From assembly GCA_903892365.1 (NCBI GenBank), contig CAITIF010000899.1:1-5095 (forward strand): a stretch of 5,095 nucleotides of DNA, read 5' to 3'. The notes under the pieces were generated by a model. The model was given only the letters and a program-made list of their open reading frames with translations, had not been told where the DNA came from and made no database searches. This stretch comes from an uncultured Pirellula sp. Lineage in GTDB: Bacteria; Planctomycetota; Planctomycetia; Pirellulales; Pirellulaceae. Both the position numbers and the translations under genes were made by a program. Shown here in pieces: positions 1-5,095 of the stretch. Numbering within the stretch: the stretch's first letter is position 1; each line of letters begins with the position of its first letter.

Positions 1-1
1 C

Positions 2-1234
2 TACATGAAGGGGTTGGGTTTCAATGAGATTTACCAGTTGGAGGGGGGGATTCTCATGTACTTCGAGGAATGTGACCATGCTCATTTTCGCGGAGATTGT
101 TTTGTTTTTGACCAACGGGTCTCTGTGAATTCAAGATTGGCCGAGTGCGATCACAGCGAGTGCTTTGCATGCAAGCATGTTTTGACGCCTGAAGATCTTT
201 TATCCGAGAAGTTTGTTGCTGCGAAATCCTGTCCCTATTGTTTTCAGACGCCTGAAGAGGAACAACAGGCGCTGATTGCGAAGCGACAAAAGGAGATTCA
301 TCGGACTGCTTCGCTGCAAAAGGGGTGTGTTCCGTACGAGAATCGCAGATGGATTTCGATTCCAAGGCGGTCCGCTGGTTTGCCATTGATTGAAGCGCTG
401 ACTGAAAACTACCCCGGTTATTCTCGTGATCAGTGGCAAAATGCGATTGATAGCGGTGAATTGGGAGCTCCGATTGCGATCAAGGAGTCTTTGCAAACCA
501 AAAAAGTTTGCGGCGATCAGATTGTTCGAGAAGGAGAGCGGTTTTTGCAGAAGCAGGTTGATTACGTCGAACCGCCAATCAATCCTTCGGTGGAACTGGT
601 GTTCGAAGATTCGGCAATTGTCGTCTTGAACAAGAGTGCTCCGCTGCCCATGCATCCATCTGGGCGATTTAATTTAAATACCTTGGAGACAATTCTTTGT
701 GCCGTGTACTACCCAGACAAATTGCGGCCATCGCACCGTTTGGATTCCCACACGACGGGACTGGTTGTTTTTGGACGAAAGTTCGTTCATTCTCAGTTTT
801 TGCAGGAGCAATTTAAGAGCGGCGGTGTCGAGAAGCATTATGTGGCCAGGGTGTTGGGGCATCCTGAATGGGACAATTGCGAGTGCGATTTGCCGATCGG
901 CGACGAATCATTGAGAAATGGCGGGCGAGCGATATCGGTTTCGGGCCCACATGCGTTGACTCGGTTTGTCGTGCGAGAGCGGCTTGCGGACGGATTTTCG
1001 ATGGTTGAGGCGATTCCTGTGACAGGGCGGACGCATCAAATTCGGTTGCACTTAGCTGCATTGGGGTTTCCGATCGCAAACGATCCTCTTTATTTGGTGG
1101 GTGGAGCGACACGCGAGAGGCCCGACGAGCATTTACGTCAGCGTGCGATGGGGCTACATGCGGAAAAACTTGCGTTTACACATCCGGTAACGAAGCTCCG
1201 AGTAGAATTCCAAGCGCCCCATCCGCCTGCTTAG
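2..1234 (+). CDS. TrhO-type rhodanese (C-terminal part) fused to RluA-family pseudouridine synthase, 5'-partial
   Basis: The reading frame is open to the left edge, and the first codons (Y-MKGLGF-EIYQLEGGI) match the end of the rhodanese domain of TrhO/YceA tRNA uridine-34 hydroxylases. The ATG at 5 is therefore internal, and the start and rhodanese catalytic Cys lie upstream of the window. Counting from that Met, residues 1-80 resemble the TrhO C-terminal region: FRGDCFVFDQRV, then CxxC pairs at 53-56 and 76-79, probably a zinc site. Residues 81-118 are a charged linker. Residues 119-190 resemble a degenerate S4-like region. Residues 195-405 are an RluA-type catalytic domain: HRLDSHTTGL (244-253, catalytic Asp247), TGRTHQIRLHLA (340-351), GLHAEKLAFTHP (383-394). 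The family isomerises uridine to pseudouridine in tRNA or rRNA. All RluA motifs look intact. The next gene is convergent. The RluA call is firm, the TrhO portion strong, the RNA targets unknown. Confidence 0.92.
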   Translation, partial: YMKGLGFNEIYQLEGGILMYFEECDHAHFRGDCFVFDQRVSVNSRLAECDHSECFACKHVLTPEDLLSEKFVAAKSCPYCFQTPEEEQQALIAKRQKEIHRTASLQKGCVPYENRRWISIPRRSAGLPLIEALTENYPGYSRDQWQNAIDSGELGAPIAIKESLQTKKVCGDQIVREGERFLQKQVDYVEPPINPSVELVFEDSAIVVLNKSAPLPMHPSGRFNLNTLETILCAVYYPDKLRPSHRLDSHTTGLVVFGRKFVHSQFLQEQFKSGGVEKHYVARVLGHPEWDNCECDLPIGDESLRNGGRAISVSGPHALTRFVVRERLADGFSMVEAIPVTGRTHQIRLHLAALGFPIANDPLYLVGGATRERPDEHLRQRAMGLHAEKLAFTHPVTKLRVEFQAPHPPA

Positions 1235-1267
1235 GGCGAAAGAGTTGTCGAAACCGCCATTGCAAAA

Positions 1268-1300
1268 CATTCTGCGGGAGCAAAAGACGTCTGCAGAATG
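1268..1300 (+). terminator. Possible hairpin downstream of the fusion gene
   Basis: Arms CATTCTGC (1268-1275) and GCAGAATG (1293-1300) form a perfect 8-bp stem around a 17-nt loop, which itself contains the palindrome AGACGTCT (1285-1292). It starts 33 nt after the stop codon of the TrhO-RluA fusion. No T-run follows on the + strand, so it is not a canonical intrinsic terminator. It could slow 3' decay or assist termination, or be chance. Confidence 0.3.
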
Positions 1301-1318
1301 CATCACTGTGGGCACAAT

Positions 1319-1348
1319 CCAATGTAGAACAGTTGTCCTCAACTGTTC
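1319..1348 (+). repeat. REP-like element, copy A
   Basis: A CCAAT segment leads into GTAG (1324-1327), followed by a perfect 9-bp hairpin: arm GAACAGTTG (1327-1335), loop TCCT (1336-1339), arm CAACTGTTC (1340-1348). GTAG at the 5' foot of a hairpin is the hallmark of REP sequences handled by REP-associated tyrosine transposases (RAYT/TnpA-REP). The same 30 nt recurs inverted at 1484-1513 with 28 of 30 positions identical. No T-run follows, so a simple terminator role is less likely. Membership of a genome-wide family cannot be shown from this window. Confidence 0.75.
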
Positions 1349-1483
1349 ATGAAGCTTGCAACGTACCCCGTTTTCACGTTCACGCCTGCCGGCCCTTTGC
1401 GCTAGCTAGTGAATCGAAAAAGCGACATAGAAGCATACCATTTTAATCTCTACCGTTGAGAAGGAGGCCTGGTTGGCAGTTCC

Positions 1484-1513
1484 GAGCAGTTGAGGACAAC
1501 TGCTCTACATTGG
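1484..1513 (-). repeat. REP-like element, copy B (inverted)
   Basis: On the minus strand this reads CCAAT, GTAG (1508-1505), then a 9-bp hairpin with arms GAGCAGTTG and CAACTGCTC around loop TCCT. It differs from copy A only at element positions 11 and 28, which pair with each other in the stem: A-T in copy A, G-C here. The compensatory pair argues that the folded form matters. It lies 45 nt beyond the stop codon of the AsmA-like gene, in that gene's transcription direction, so it could also protect that transcript's 3' end. Confidence 0.75.
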
Positions 1514-1557
1514 TGCGAAAGCAATTGCTCTTTTTGAACCCAGCGACACGTTTTCTA

Positions 1558-3288
1558 CTAGCGATTAGGACCGGTGCCGTTTCGGGTGGTTCGTTTGAAG
1601 GTCGATTCCAAGCTTTTGGCTCTTTCATTCAGTTCAGCAATTTGGCTTTCCCAATTGGAGTGATCGCGTGAATGTTCGTCTGAGAGTTGGTCCCACCGTG
1701 AGCTCATGCCCAACAATTCGTTCTGAAGTTGCTCCGTTCCTAGGACTTGGATGTCGGAACGCATTTTGGCCAGCGAGTTCTCGGCTTGCTTATCGATCTG
1801 CGATTCTAGAGCGTCGAGAGACTTTGGATCTAGCTCGACCAGCATGCTGTGCGCATCGGCCCAGCTAGCGCTCGTCTTCCCGATCAACCGAGCAGAAATG
1901 TAGTTGTTTTCGTGCCCGACGGTTGCGGATGGGGCGAGGCATGTTGTCATGGGAATTTGGACCCAGGATATCCAACCCTCTTCGGAATGGCGAGTTTTGA
2001 TCCGGCTTGCCAAGGATCCTAGATTGTTGTGTACAAGCTGGATCTCAGTTTGAATTGCATTTGATTGTGGAATTCTCGCCAAGGTTGCGATGCTGTGAAT
2101 GATCGGAGTTTCTTGGCTCTGTGGGCCCGTGACGGTAAAGTCGACGACGGGTTGGTTCGGATCCAGGGCATTTGCGTTGGAGATTCCTTTGAGAGCCAGT
2201 TTGAAATCTAGTTTTTGATTGGACTCTGGAAGTTCCTGGTTCAGGCGCACTGAGCCTCGTACTTTGCCGTTCAATAGGCTTGTTATGCGAGCGGGAATCA
2301 TGTTCCCGTCGGAGCCTTTGTTGGAGCGATCTACAACAGGCCGCGTTTTGGAAGTTTTATCAGGATCGTTTTCGAGACCGGCGATGGCTTGCTTCATCGC
2401 TAACGTGATTCCGCGATAATCATTCCAGTGTTTTGCAACCACTGCGTTTGCAAGTTCTTGTGCTTGCAGTCGAGAATCGGACTTCGACGTCGATACGATA
2501 GTCTCAAGTTCCTTTTCAAGATTGCTTTTGGATTGTTGCTTTAATGTCTTGAACGAGCTTTCCACTTTCCGTTTGTGGATACGGCTGTCGGCCAGTGTTT
2601 GATTGATCAATGCCAGTTCGCGCTTGACGTTGTCCAAAACGATTTGCTGTTGTTGTCTTAATGGATTGACGTCGGCCTCGCCAGGTTGCAACTCATCGAG
2701 ACGTTCGACGATTTGCCGGAAAGTGGTAGAAATATCAAGGCTTGCTTGCGATTGTTTGGCAACTTCTTCGGCGATGAAGACGCGAAGCGGTTGGATGATT
2801 CGGTTGACGACTGTTTCGGATGACTTCTTGAGAGGTATTGGGTCGAGTGTCTGTAGAGAAGACTGGAAGTTATTGGGCGCGATTGGGTCGGCAACGGGAA
2901 TCAGTGCATCGCAGGGTGTTTCAATGCACCAATCGACACCGCTAGCGACGGCATTCGATACCTTTAAGTTCCTGAATAGCACACTGTACCAATCAAATTT
3001 CAGTGTTGCTTGAGCGATCTGAACCGATGGACGATTTTGGCTTGATGAGTGATCGGCACTATCGTCGGCCGTTGGTTGCGTTAGCGAATGACCGTCGTTG
3101 TAAACGATCACTTGTTGCAAGGAAATGGTGCTGTCGAAAAGCGAAATTTTCGACGAACCGATTTCGACTCGAGTTGCAAAAACTTCGCTAAGTCGATGTT
3201 CGAGACGATTGCGAACGATCGGTTGAAACGCAGCGATTCCGCAGCCGGCGACAAGGCTGCCTAGCAAGACTTTTCTACGCCACGTCAT
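1558..3288 (-). CDS. AsmA-like, coiled-coil envelope protein (TIGR03545-type)
   Basis: This 576-aa protein resembles the uncharacterised TIGR03545 family, judged from remembered layout and the adjacent partner gene. Residues 1-6 are a positive N-terminus (MTWRRK), and 7-25 form one hydrophobic membrane segment or signal anchor. Residues 26-125 look AsmA/DUF748-like: a helix, then VEIGSSKISLFDSTISLQQVIV, a low-complexity loop (67-87), and a strand-rich part ending LKVSNAVASGVDWCIET. Residues 165-305 are helical and charged, probably coiled coil. Residues 330-485 are strand-rich (GKVRGSVRLNQ, FKLALKGI, VVDFTVTGP). Residues 488-562 are again helical. The bulk is probably periplasmic, tethered to the inner membrane. 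LVAGC (12-16) leaves lipoprotein processing possible. The ATG is supported by AGGA seven nt upstream and lies inside the preceding gene. The function is unknown; lipid or envelope transport is inferred only from AsmA resemblance. Confidence 0.85.
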   Translation of the reverse strand: MTWRRKVLLGSLVAGCGIAAFQPIVRNRLEHRLSEVFATRVEIGSSKISLFDSTISLQQVIVYNDGHSLTQPTADDSADHSSSQNRPSVQIAQATLKFDWYSVLFRNLKVSNAVASGVDWCIETPCDALIPVADPIAPNNFQSSLQTLDPIPLKKSSETVVNRIIQPLRVFIAEEVAKQSQASLDISTTFRQIVERLDELQPGEADVNPLRQQQQIVLDNVKRELALINQTLADSRIHKRKVESSFKTLKQQSKSNLEKELETIVSTSKSDSRLQAQELANAVVAKHWNDYRGITLAMKQAIAGLENDPDKTSKTRPVVDRSNKGSDGNMIPARITSLLNGKVRGSVRLNQELPESNQKLDFKLALKGISNANALDPNQPVVDFTVTGPQSQETPIIHSIATLARIPQSNAIQTEIQLVHNNLGSLASRIKTRHSEEGWISWVQIPMTTCLAPSATVGHENNYISARLIGKTSASWADAHSMLVELDPKSLDALESQIDKQAENSLAKMRSDIQVLGTEQLQNELLGMSSRWDQLSDEHSRDHSNWESQIAELNERAKSLESTFKRTTRNGTGPNR

Positions 3289-4375
3289 GCGATTTTCCTA
3301 GTATTTTGCGGCTTTGTTCGCGAGTTCCGTTAATGTGCGAGATCAGGTAACGGAGGGATTCTTCGCCGTTGGTGGGATGGAAAATCGTTTGTGTTTCTTG
3401 GGTTGAGTTCGAGTCGATCGAATGTCTCATGGGGCCTTCGGAGTGGTCGTCTATACGAGTAAGGTTCGCAGTTGCGATTGAAAATGGCATAGGAGCGACA
3501 GACATAGAATTCCCTGGGGCTGTTGGGGTGGATACTGAATCGAAGTTTTGCGAACGACGAGAGATATTTAGATCTTTGTTGACGGGACTTCGGAATCGGA
3601 CGACTTCAATCACCGTTTCTCGAAGGATCGTTTCAGAGTCTGCACTCTCATCGAATGCCAATCTTGGAAAAACATCCCGAGAGGCACTGGCTTTTTCGGA
3701 ACTTAAATTGTCGGAGACATCCGAGACGGCTTGAGTGTCAGCAGTGTGACTGGGCAGTAAAGAAACGGATGGAATATTTTGTGAGGGCTGCGATACAGGT
3801 TGGGTGGATGTTGGTTCCTCGGTGACGGTCAACACTCGGAAGCCAGGAGTGGAGCGTTCGCGTCGTGAGACCGATTGGTCCAGTACGACCTTTCGATACT
3901 GGATAGCGTCATTTGCAATTTGGTGCAGTTGATCTGTTTCGATAAGTCTCTTCGCTCTGGAAAATGTCAGAGAGCAGAAAACGAAAGTGGGTGGCATACT
4001 CAGCAATCCAATTAACATGCCTCCTAGAACGGAGGGGTTTTCCAGGTTGGTCCAAGGCATGATGGGGATCTCGTACAGTCCGCGTACTCCGTTGGCAACG
4101 CTTGGCTGGTTGAGCAGGAATGAGCCCAGGTTGATCGATAAGGGGGCAAACCAACTGGACAGCAAGGAGAGGCCGATTGCAACCGCAACTCCGGTCAGCT
4201 GATTGACTCGAAGGAAAGCGAGGGAGCAAATCATGAAGATCGTAATGAGGTTATCTTTTGGCAGTAAGCCAAGGATAATGCCGAAGGCAACGCCCCACGC
4301 CATTTGGTTAGGCGAGCGGTATTGCGATAGGATCGCGAGGATTCGTTTTGGATTTTTGCTGATCCGGGAAAACAT
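3275..4375 (-). CDS. DUF2062/TIGR03546-type membrane protein with long C-terminal tail
   Basis: From the ATG at 4375 the product is 366 aa. Residues 1-24 are an amphipathic start (RISKNPKRILAILSQYRSPNQ) as in TIGR03546/DUF2062 proteins. Hydrophobic segments lie at about 25-39 (WGVAFGIILGLLP), 42-57, 60-88 and 116-138, giving three or four membrane passes. The family core ends near 145. About 220 further residues are polar and Ser/Thr/Pro-rich, probably disordered, with better-formed stretches at 246-264 (ETILRETVIEVVRFRSPVN) and 337-360. Family members as I recall them are near 160-170 aa, so the tail is unusual. A longer frame opens at a TTG (4501), but its extra 42 residues do not fit the family; the ATG is preferred although its AGGAA is too close to it to be a good ribosome binding site. 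The stop overlaps the AsmA-like gene by 14 nt, so the two form an operon. Biochemical role unknown. Confidence 0.83.
   Translation of the reverse strand: MFSRISKNPKRILAILSQYRSPNQMAWGVAFGIILGLLPKDNLITIFMICSLAFLRVNQLTGVAVAIGLSLLSSWFAPLSINLGSFLLNQPSVANGVRGLYEIPIMPWTNLENPSVLGGMLIGLLSMPPTFVFCSLTFSRAKRLIETDQLHQIANDAIQYRKVVLDQSVSRRERSTPGFRVLTVTEEPTSTQPVSQPSQNIPSVSLLPSHTADTQAVSDVSDNLSSEKASASRDVFPRLAFDESADSETILRETVIEVVRFRSPVNKDLNISRRSQNFDSVSTPTAPGNSMSVAPMPFSIATANLTRIDDHSEGPMRHSIDSNSTQETQTIFHPTNGEESLRYLISHINGTREQSRKILGKSHDVA
3293..3299 (-). promoter_or_regulatory. Ribosome binding site for the AsmA-like gene
   Basis: On the minus strand AGGAAAA ends just before ATCGC and the ATG at 3288, with AGGA seven nt from the start. 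It lies inside the last codons of the upstream gene, consistent with translational coupling across the 14-nt overlap. It is the best Shine-Dalgarno sequence on this strand and decides the start chosen for the 576-aa protein. Confidence 0.6.
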
Positions 4376-4732
4376 GTTCCTGCTGACTTTGCGGGTTCTG
4401 GGAAGCTGGGTAAAAGCGAACCAGCGTTTGGTGGCGAAATGGACACCAAGCAATTCCGTTCTAAGAGTGATCGGAAAGAACGGCTCGAAAGTAGAGTCCA
4501 ACCGTGCGACTTTGCCGAATTTGCGGATATCGCAAGCTAGCGTTTCGCTTGGCTGTTGCGGTCAAACGGTTTTGGCAGCTATCCTGGTTGGTGAAATCTA
4601 TGTTCCACGGAATTGGGTTGTCGACGGGCGAAACGACTTCAGGGCTAATTCGTCCGATTGAAGAAAGTGAACGCAGTATAGTCGCCCGCATCCCGAAGTG
4701 TTGAAGCGAGCAAGCTGTTTGGTATCGGTATC

Positions 4733-4754
4733 TTTGGCGAGATAAGCCGCCAAA
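4733..4754 (+). promoter_or_regulatory. Leader hairpin or possible operator upstream of the secreted-protein gene
   Basis: Arms TTTGGCG (4733-4739) and CGCCAAA (4748-4754) form a perfect 7-bp inverted repeat around the 8-nt loop AGATAAGC, ending 43 nt before the ATG at 4798. It could be a 5' leader hairpin or a repressor site. No matching second site was seen, and the role is unassigned. Confidence 0.3.
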
Positions 4755-4785
4755 ACCTCAAGTGCAGCCCATAAAATTTTTGAAT

Positions 4786-4790
4786 GGGGA
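4786..4790 (+). promoter_or_regulatory. Ribosome binding site for the secreted-protein gene
   Basis: GGGGA ends seven nt before the ATG at 4798. Two other ATGs overlap this stretch (4784 and 4790) but are in other frames, so the spacing and the signal peptide that follows both favour 4798. Confidence 0.5.
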
Positions 4791-4797
4791 TGGAAAA

Positions 4798-5095
4798 ATG
4801 AGTCTCAGATTTATTAGCGGTTTGCTTCTCGTTTTCTGGCTTGGGTTATTCGACATCCGTTCGTCGAACTGCCAAGAGACAGATTTAGAGGAACTGGAGA
4901 AAAGATTGGCGTTTCTACAGTTGGAGCGAGATGATTTGGACCGCAATAAAATGTCGGTTCTAATCGAAAAGTTTCTCATGCAGGAGTCTTCGATTTCTGG
5001 GACGACGCGTTTCAGGTCAGTACGGATTTTGCAAAGGTTCGTATGTGATGGAAGTTCGTCACGGGAAAGAATCGATGCTGTTAGGCTTGATGGGC
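4798..5095 (+). CDS. Secreted or membrane-anchored coiled-coil protein, 3'-partial
   Basis: The frame opens with ATG at 4798 and stays open for 99 codons to the right edge. Residues 1-4 (MSLR) and 5-18 (FISGLLLVFWLGLF) form a typical signal-peptide n- and h-region. The export signal probably ends near residues 22-26 (SSNCQ), although no clean AxA cleavage site is seen and the residues before Cys25 are not a lipobox. Residues 28-60 (ETDLEELEKRLAFLQLERDDLDR onward in part) are heptad-like, with leucines spaced for a coiled coil. Residues 63-99 are Ser/Arg-rich and match nothing I recognise. The protein is probably periplasmic or envelope-located. It is transcribed divergently from the TIGR03546/TIGR03545-type operon, so a shared regulatory region is possible but unproven. 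I do not recognise the family. Confidence 0.65.
   Translation, partial: MSLRFISGLLLVFWLGLFDIRSSNCQETDLEELEKRLAFLQLERDDLDRNKMSVLIEKFLMQESSISGTTRFRSVRILQRFVCDGSSSRERIDAVRLDG

Larger units (their letters stand above)
1319..1513. repeat. Inverted REP-like pair (REPIN/BIME-like unit)
   Basis: The two REP-like copies face opposite ways with their GTAG feet on the outside, enclosing 135 bases. This is the arrangement of REPIN or BIME units, although the spacer is longer than in typical short REPINs. The unit could also be described as a small MITE-like insertion with 30-nt terminal inverted repeats. I see no obvious target-site duplication: the flanks (GGCACAAT on the left, TGCGAAAG on the right) do not match. 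Its place between convergent genes is typical of tolerated REP insertions. Confidence 0.6.
1235..1557. other. Convergent intergenic region with REP-like pair
   Basis: This stretch of about 320 bases separates the 3' ends of two convergent genes. I see no convincing coding sequence in it: the small frames that cross it lack a ribosome binding site and recognisable protein character. It holds a modest hairpin just after the fusion gene (1268-1300) and two inverted REP-like elements (1319-1348 and 1484-1513). The roughly 135 bases between those elements contain short palindromes (GCCGGC at 1388-1393, CTAGCTAG at 1402-1409) but nothing I can name. Confidence 0.75.
4376..4797. other. Divergent intergenic region
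   Basis: About 420 bases lie between the starts of the minus-strand operon and the plus-strand secreted-protein gene, so promoters for both should be here. I could not place a confident -35/-10 pair. Small structures seen are the near-palindrome TTGCGGATATCGCAA at 4521-4535, a tandem GGTATC hexamer at 4721-4732 and the hairpin at 4733-4754. The frames of 66-76 codons here start with weak signals, overlap each other on both strands and lack protein-like character, so I do not call genes. Confidence 0.6.

Noticed and set aside
5..7. ATG at 5 as the true start of the fusion gene
   Set aside because: The frame is open to the edge and the residues before and after it match the middle of a TrhO-type protein, so this Met is internal.
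1319..1513. The two REP-like hairpins as plain intrinsic terminators
   Set aside because: Neither is followed by a T-run in the relevant direction, and the shared CCAAT/GTAG flank outside the stem is not explained by a terminator.
2603..3013. 136-codon + strand frame
   Set aside because: It lies wholly antisense to the AsmA-like gene, whose coding character is much stronger.
4376..4501. TTG at 4501 as start of the TIGR03546-type protein, adding 42 residues
   Set aside because: No Shine-Dalgarno sequence precedes it and the extra residues do not resemble the family N-terminus, which begins naturally at the ATG at 4375.
4203..4661. 152-codon + strand frame
   Set aside because: It runs mostly antisense to the conserved membrane core of the TIGR03546-type gene and its translation has no recognisable domain; it is a shadow frame.
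4658..4682. TTGAAG and TATAGT as a sigma-70-type promoter for the secreted-protein gene
   Set aside because: The spacing is only 13 nt, too short, and planctomycete promoter rules are poorly known.
4461..4704. Small frames of 66-76 codons on both strands in the divergent gap
   Set aside because: They overlap each other antisense, one starts with GTG, none has a good ribosome binding site, and none has a signal or domain.
1..5095. CRISPR arrays, tRNA or rRNA genes, and full insertion sequences
   Set aside because: No regularly spaced direct repeats, cloverleaf-like sequences, rRNA-like stretches or transposase genes were seen.

Overview
The window looks like chromosomal DNA of a Gram-negative (diderm) bacterium, most probably a planctomycete of the Pirellulales type. 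The basis is protein style (AsmA-like and Ser/Thr-rich envelope proteins, and a TrhO-RluA-like fusion), intermediate GC and weak Shine-Dalgarno use; no marker gene fixes the taxon. Four protein genes are supported, two of them cut by the window edges.

Layout: (1) Positions 2-1234, + strand: the 3' part of a gene joining the C-terminal part of a TrhO/YceA-type rhodanese (tRNA uridine-34 hydroxylase family) to a complete RluA-family pseudouridine synthase. (2) Positions 1235-1557: a gap between convergent genes holding two inverted 30-nt copies of a REP-like element. Each has the tetranucleotide GTAG at the foot of a perfect 9-bp hairpin. The copies differ only at two positions that pair with each other, so the hairpin is kept. 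(3) Positions 4375-1558, - strand: a two-gene operon. The upstream gene encodes a membrane protein with a DUF2062/TIGR03546-type core and a long Ser/Thr/Pro-rich C-terminal tail. The downstream gene, overlapping it by 14 nt, encodes a 576-aa AsmA-like, coiled-coil envelope protein of the TIGR03545 type. (4) Positions 4376-4797: a divergent intergenic region with a short hairpin near its right end. (5) Positions 4798-5095, + strand: the start of a secreted or membrane-anchored coiled-coil protein that runs off the window.

How the parts relate: the fusion gene points to RNA modification, possibly two modifications of the tRNA anticodon loop by one polypeptide. The minus-strand pair is, from memory of the TIGRFAM models, a recurrent two-gene module of outer-membrane bacteria with no assigned function. 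Its AsmA-like partner suggests a role in the envelope, perhaps lipid or outer-membrane homeostasis, but that is inference. It is the best candidate here for an undescribed system. The REP-like pair is the clearest non-coding structure.
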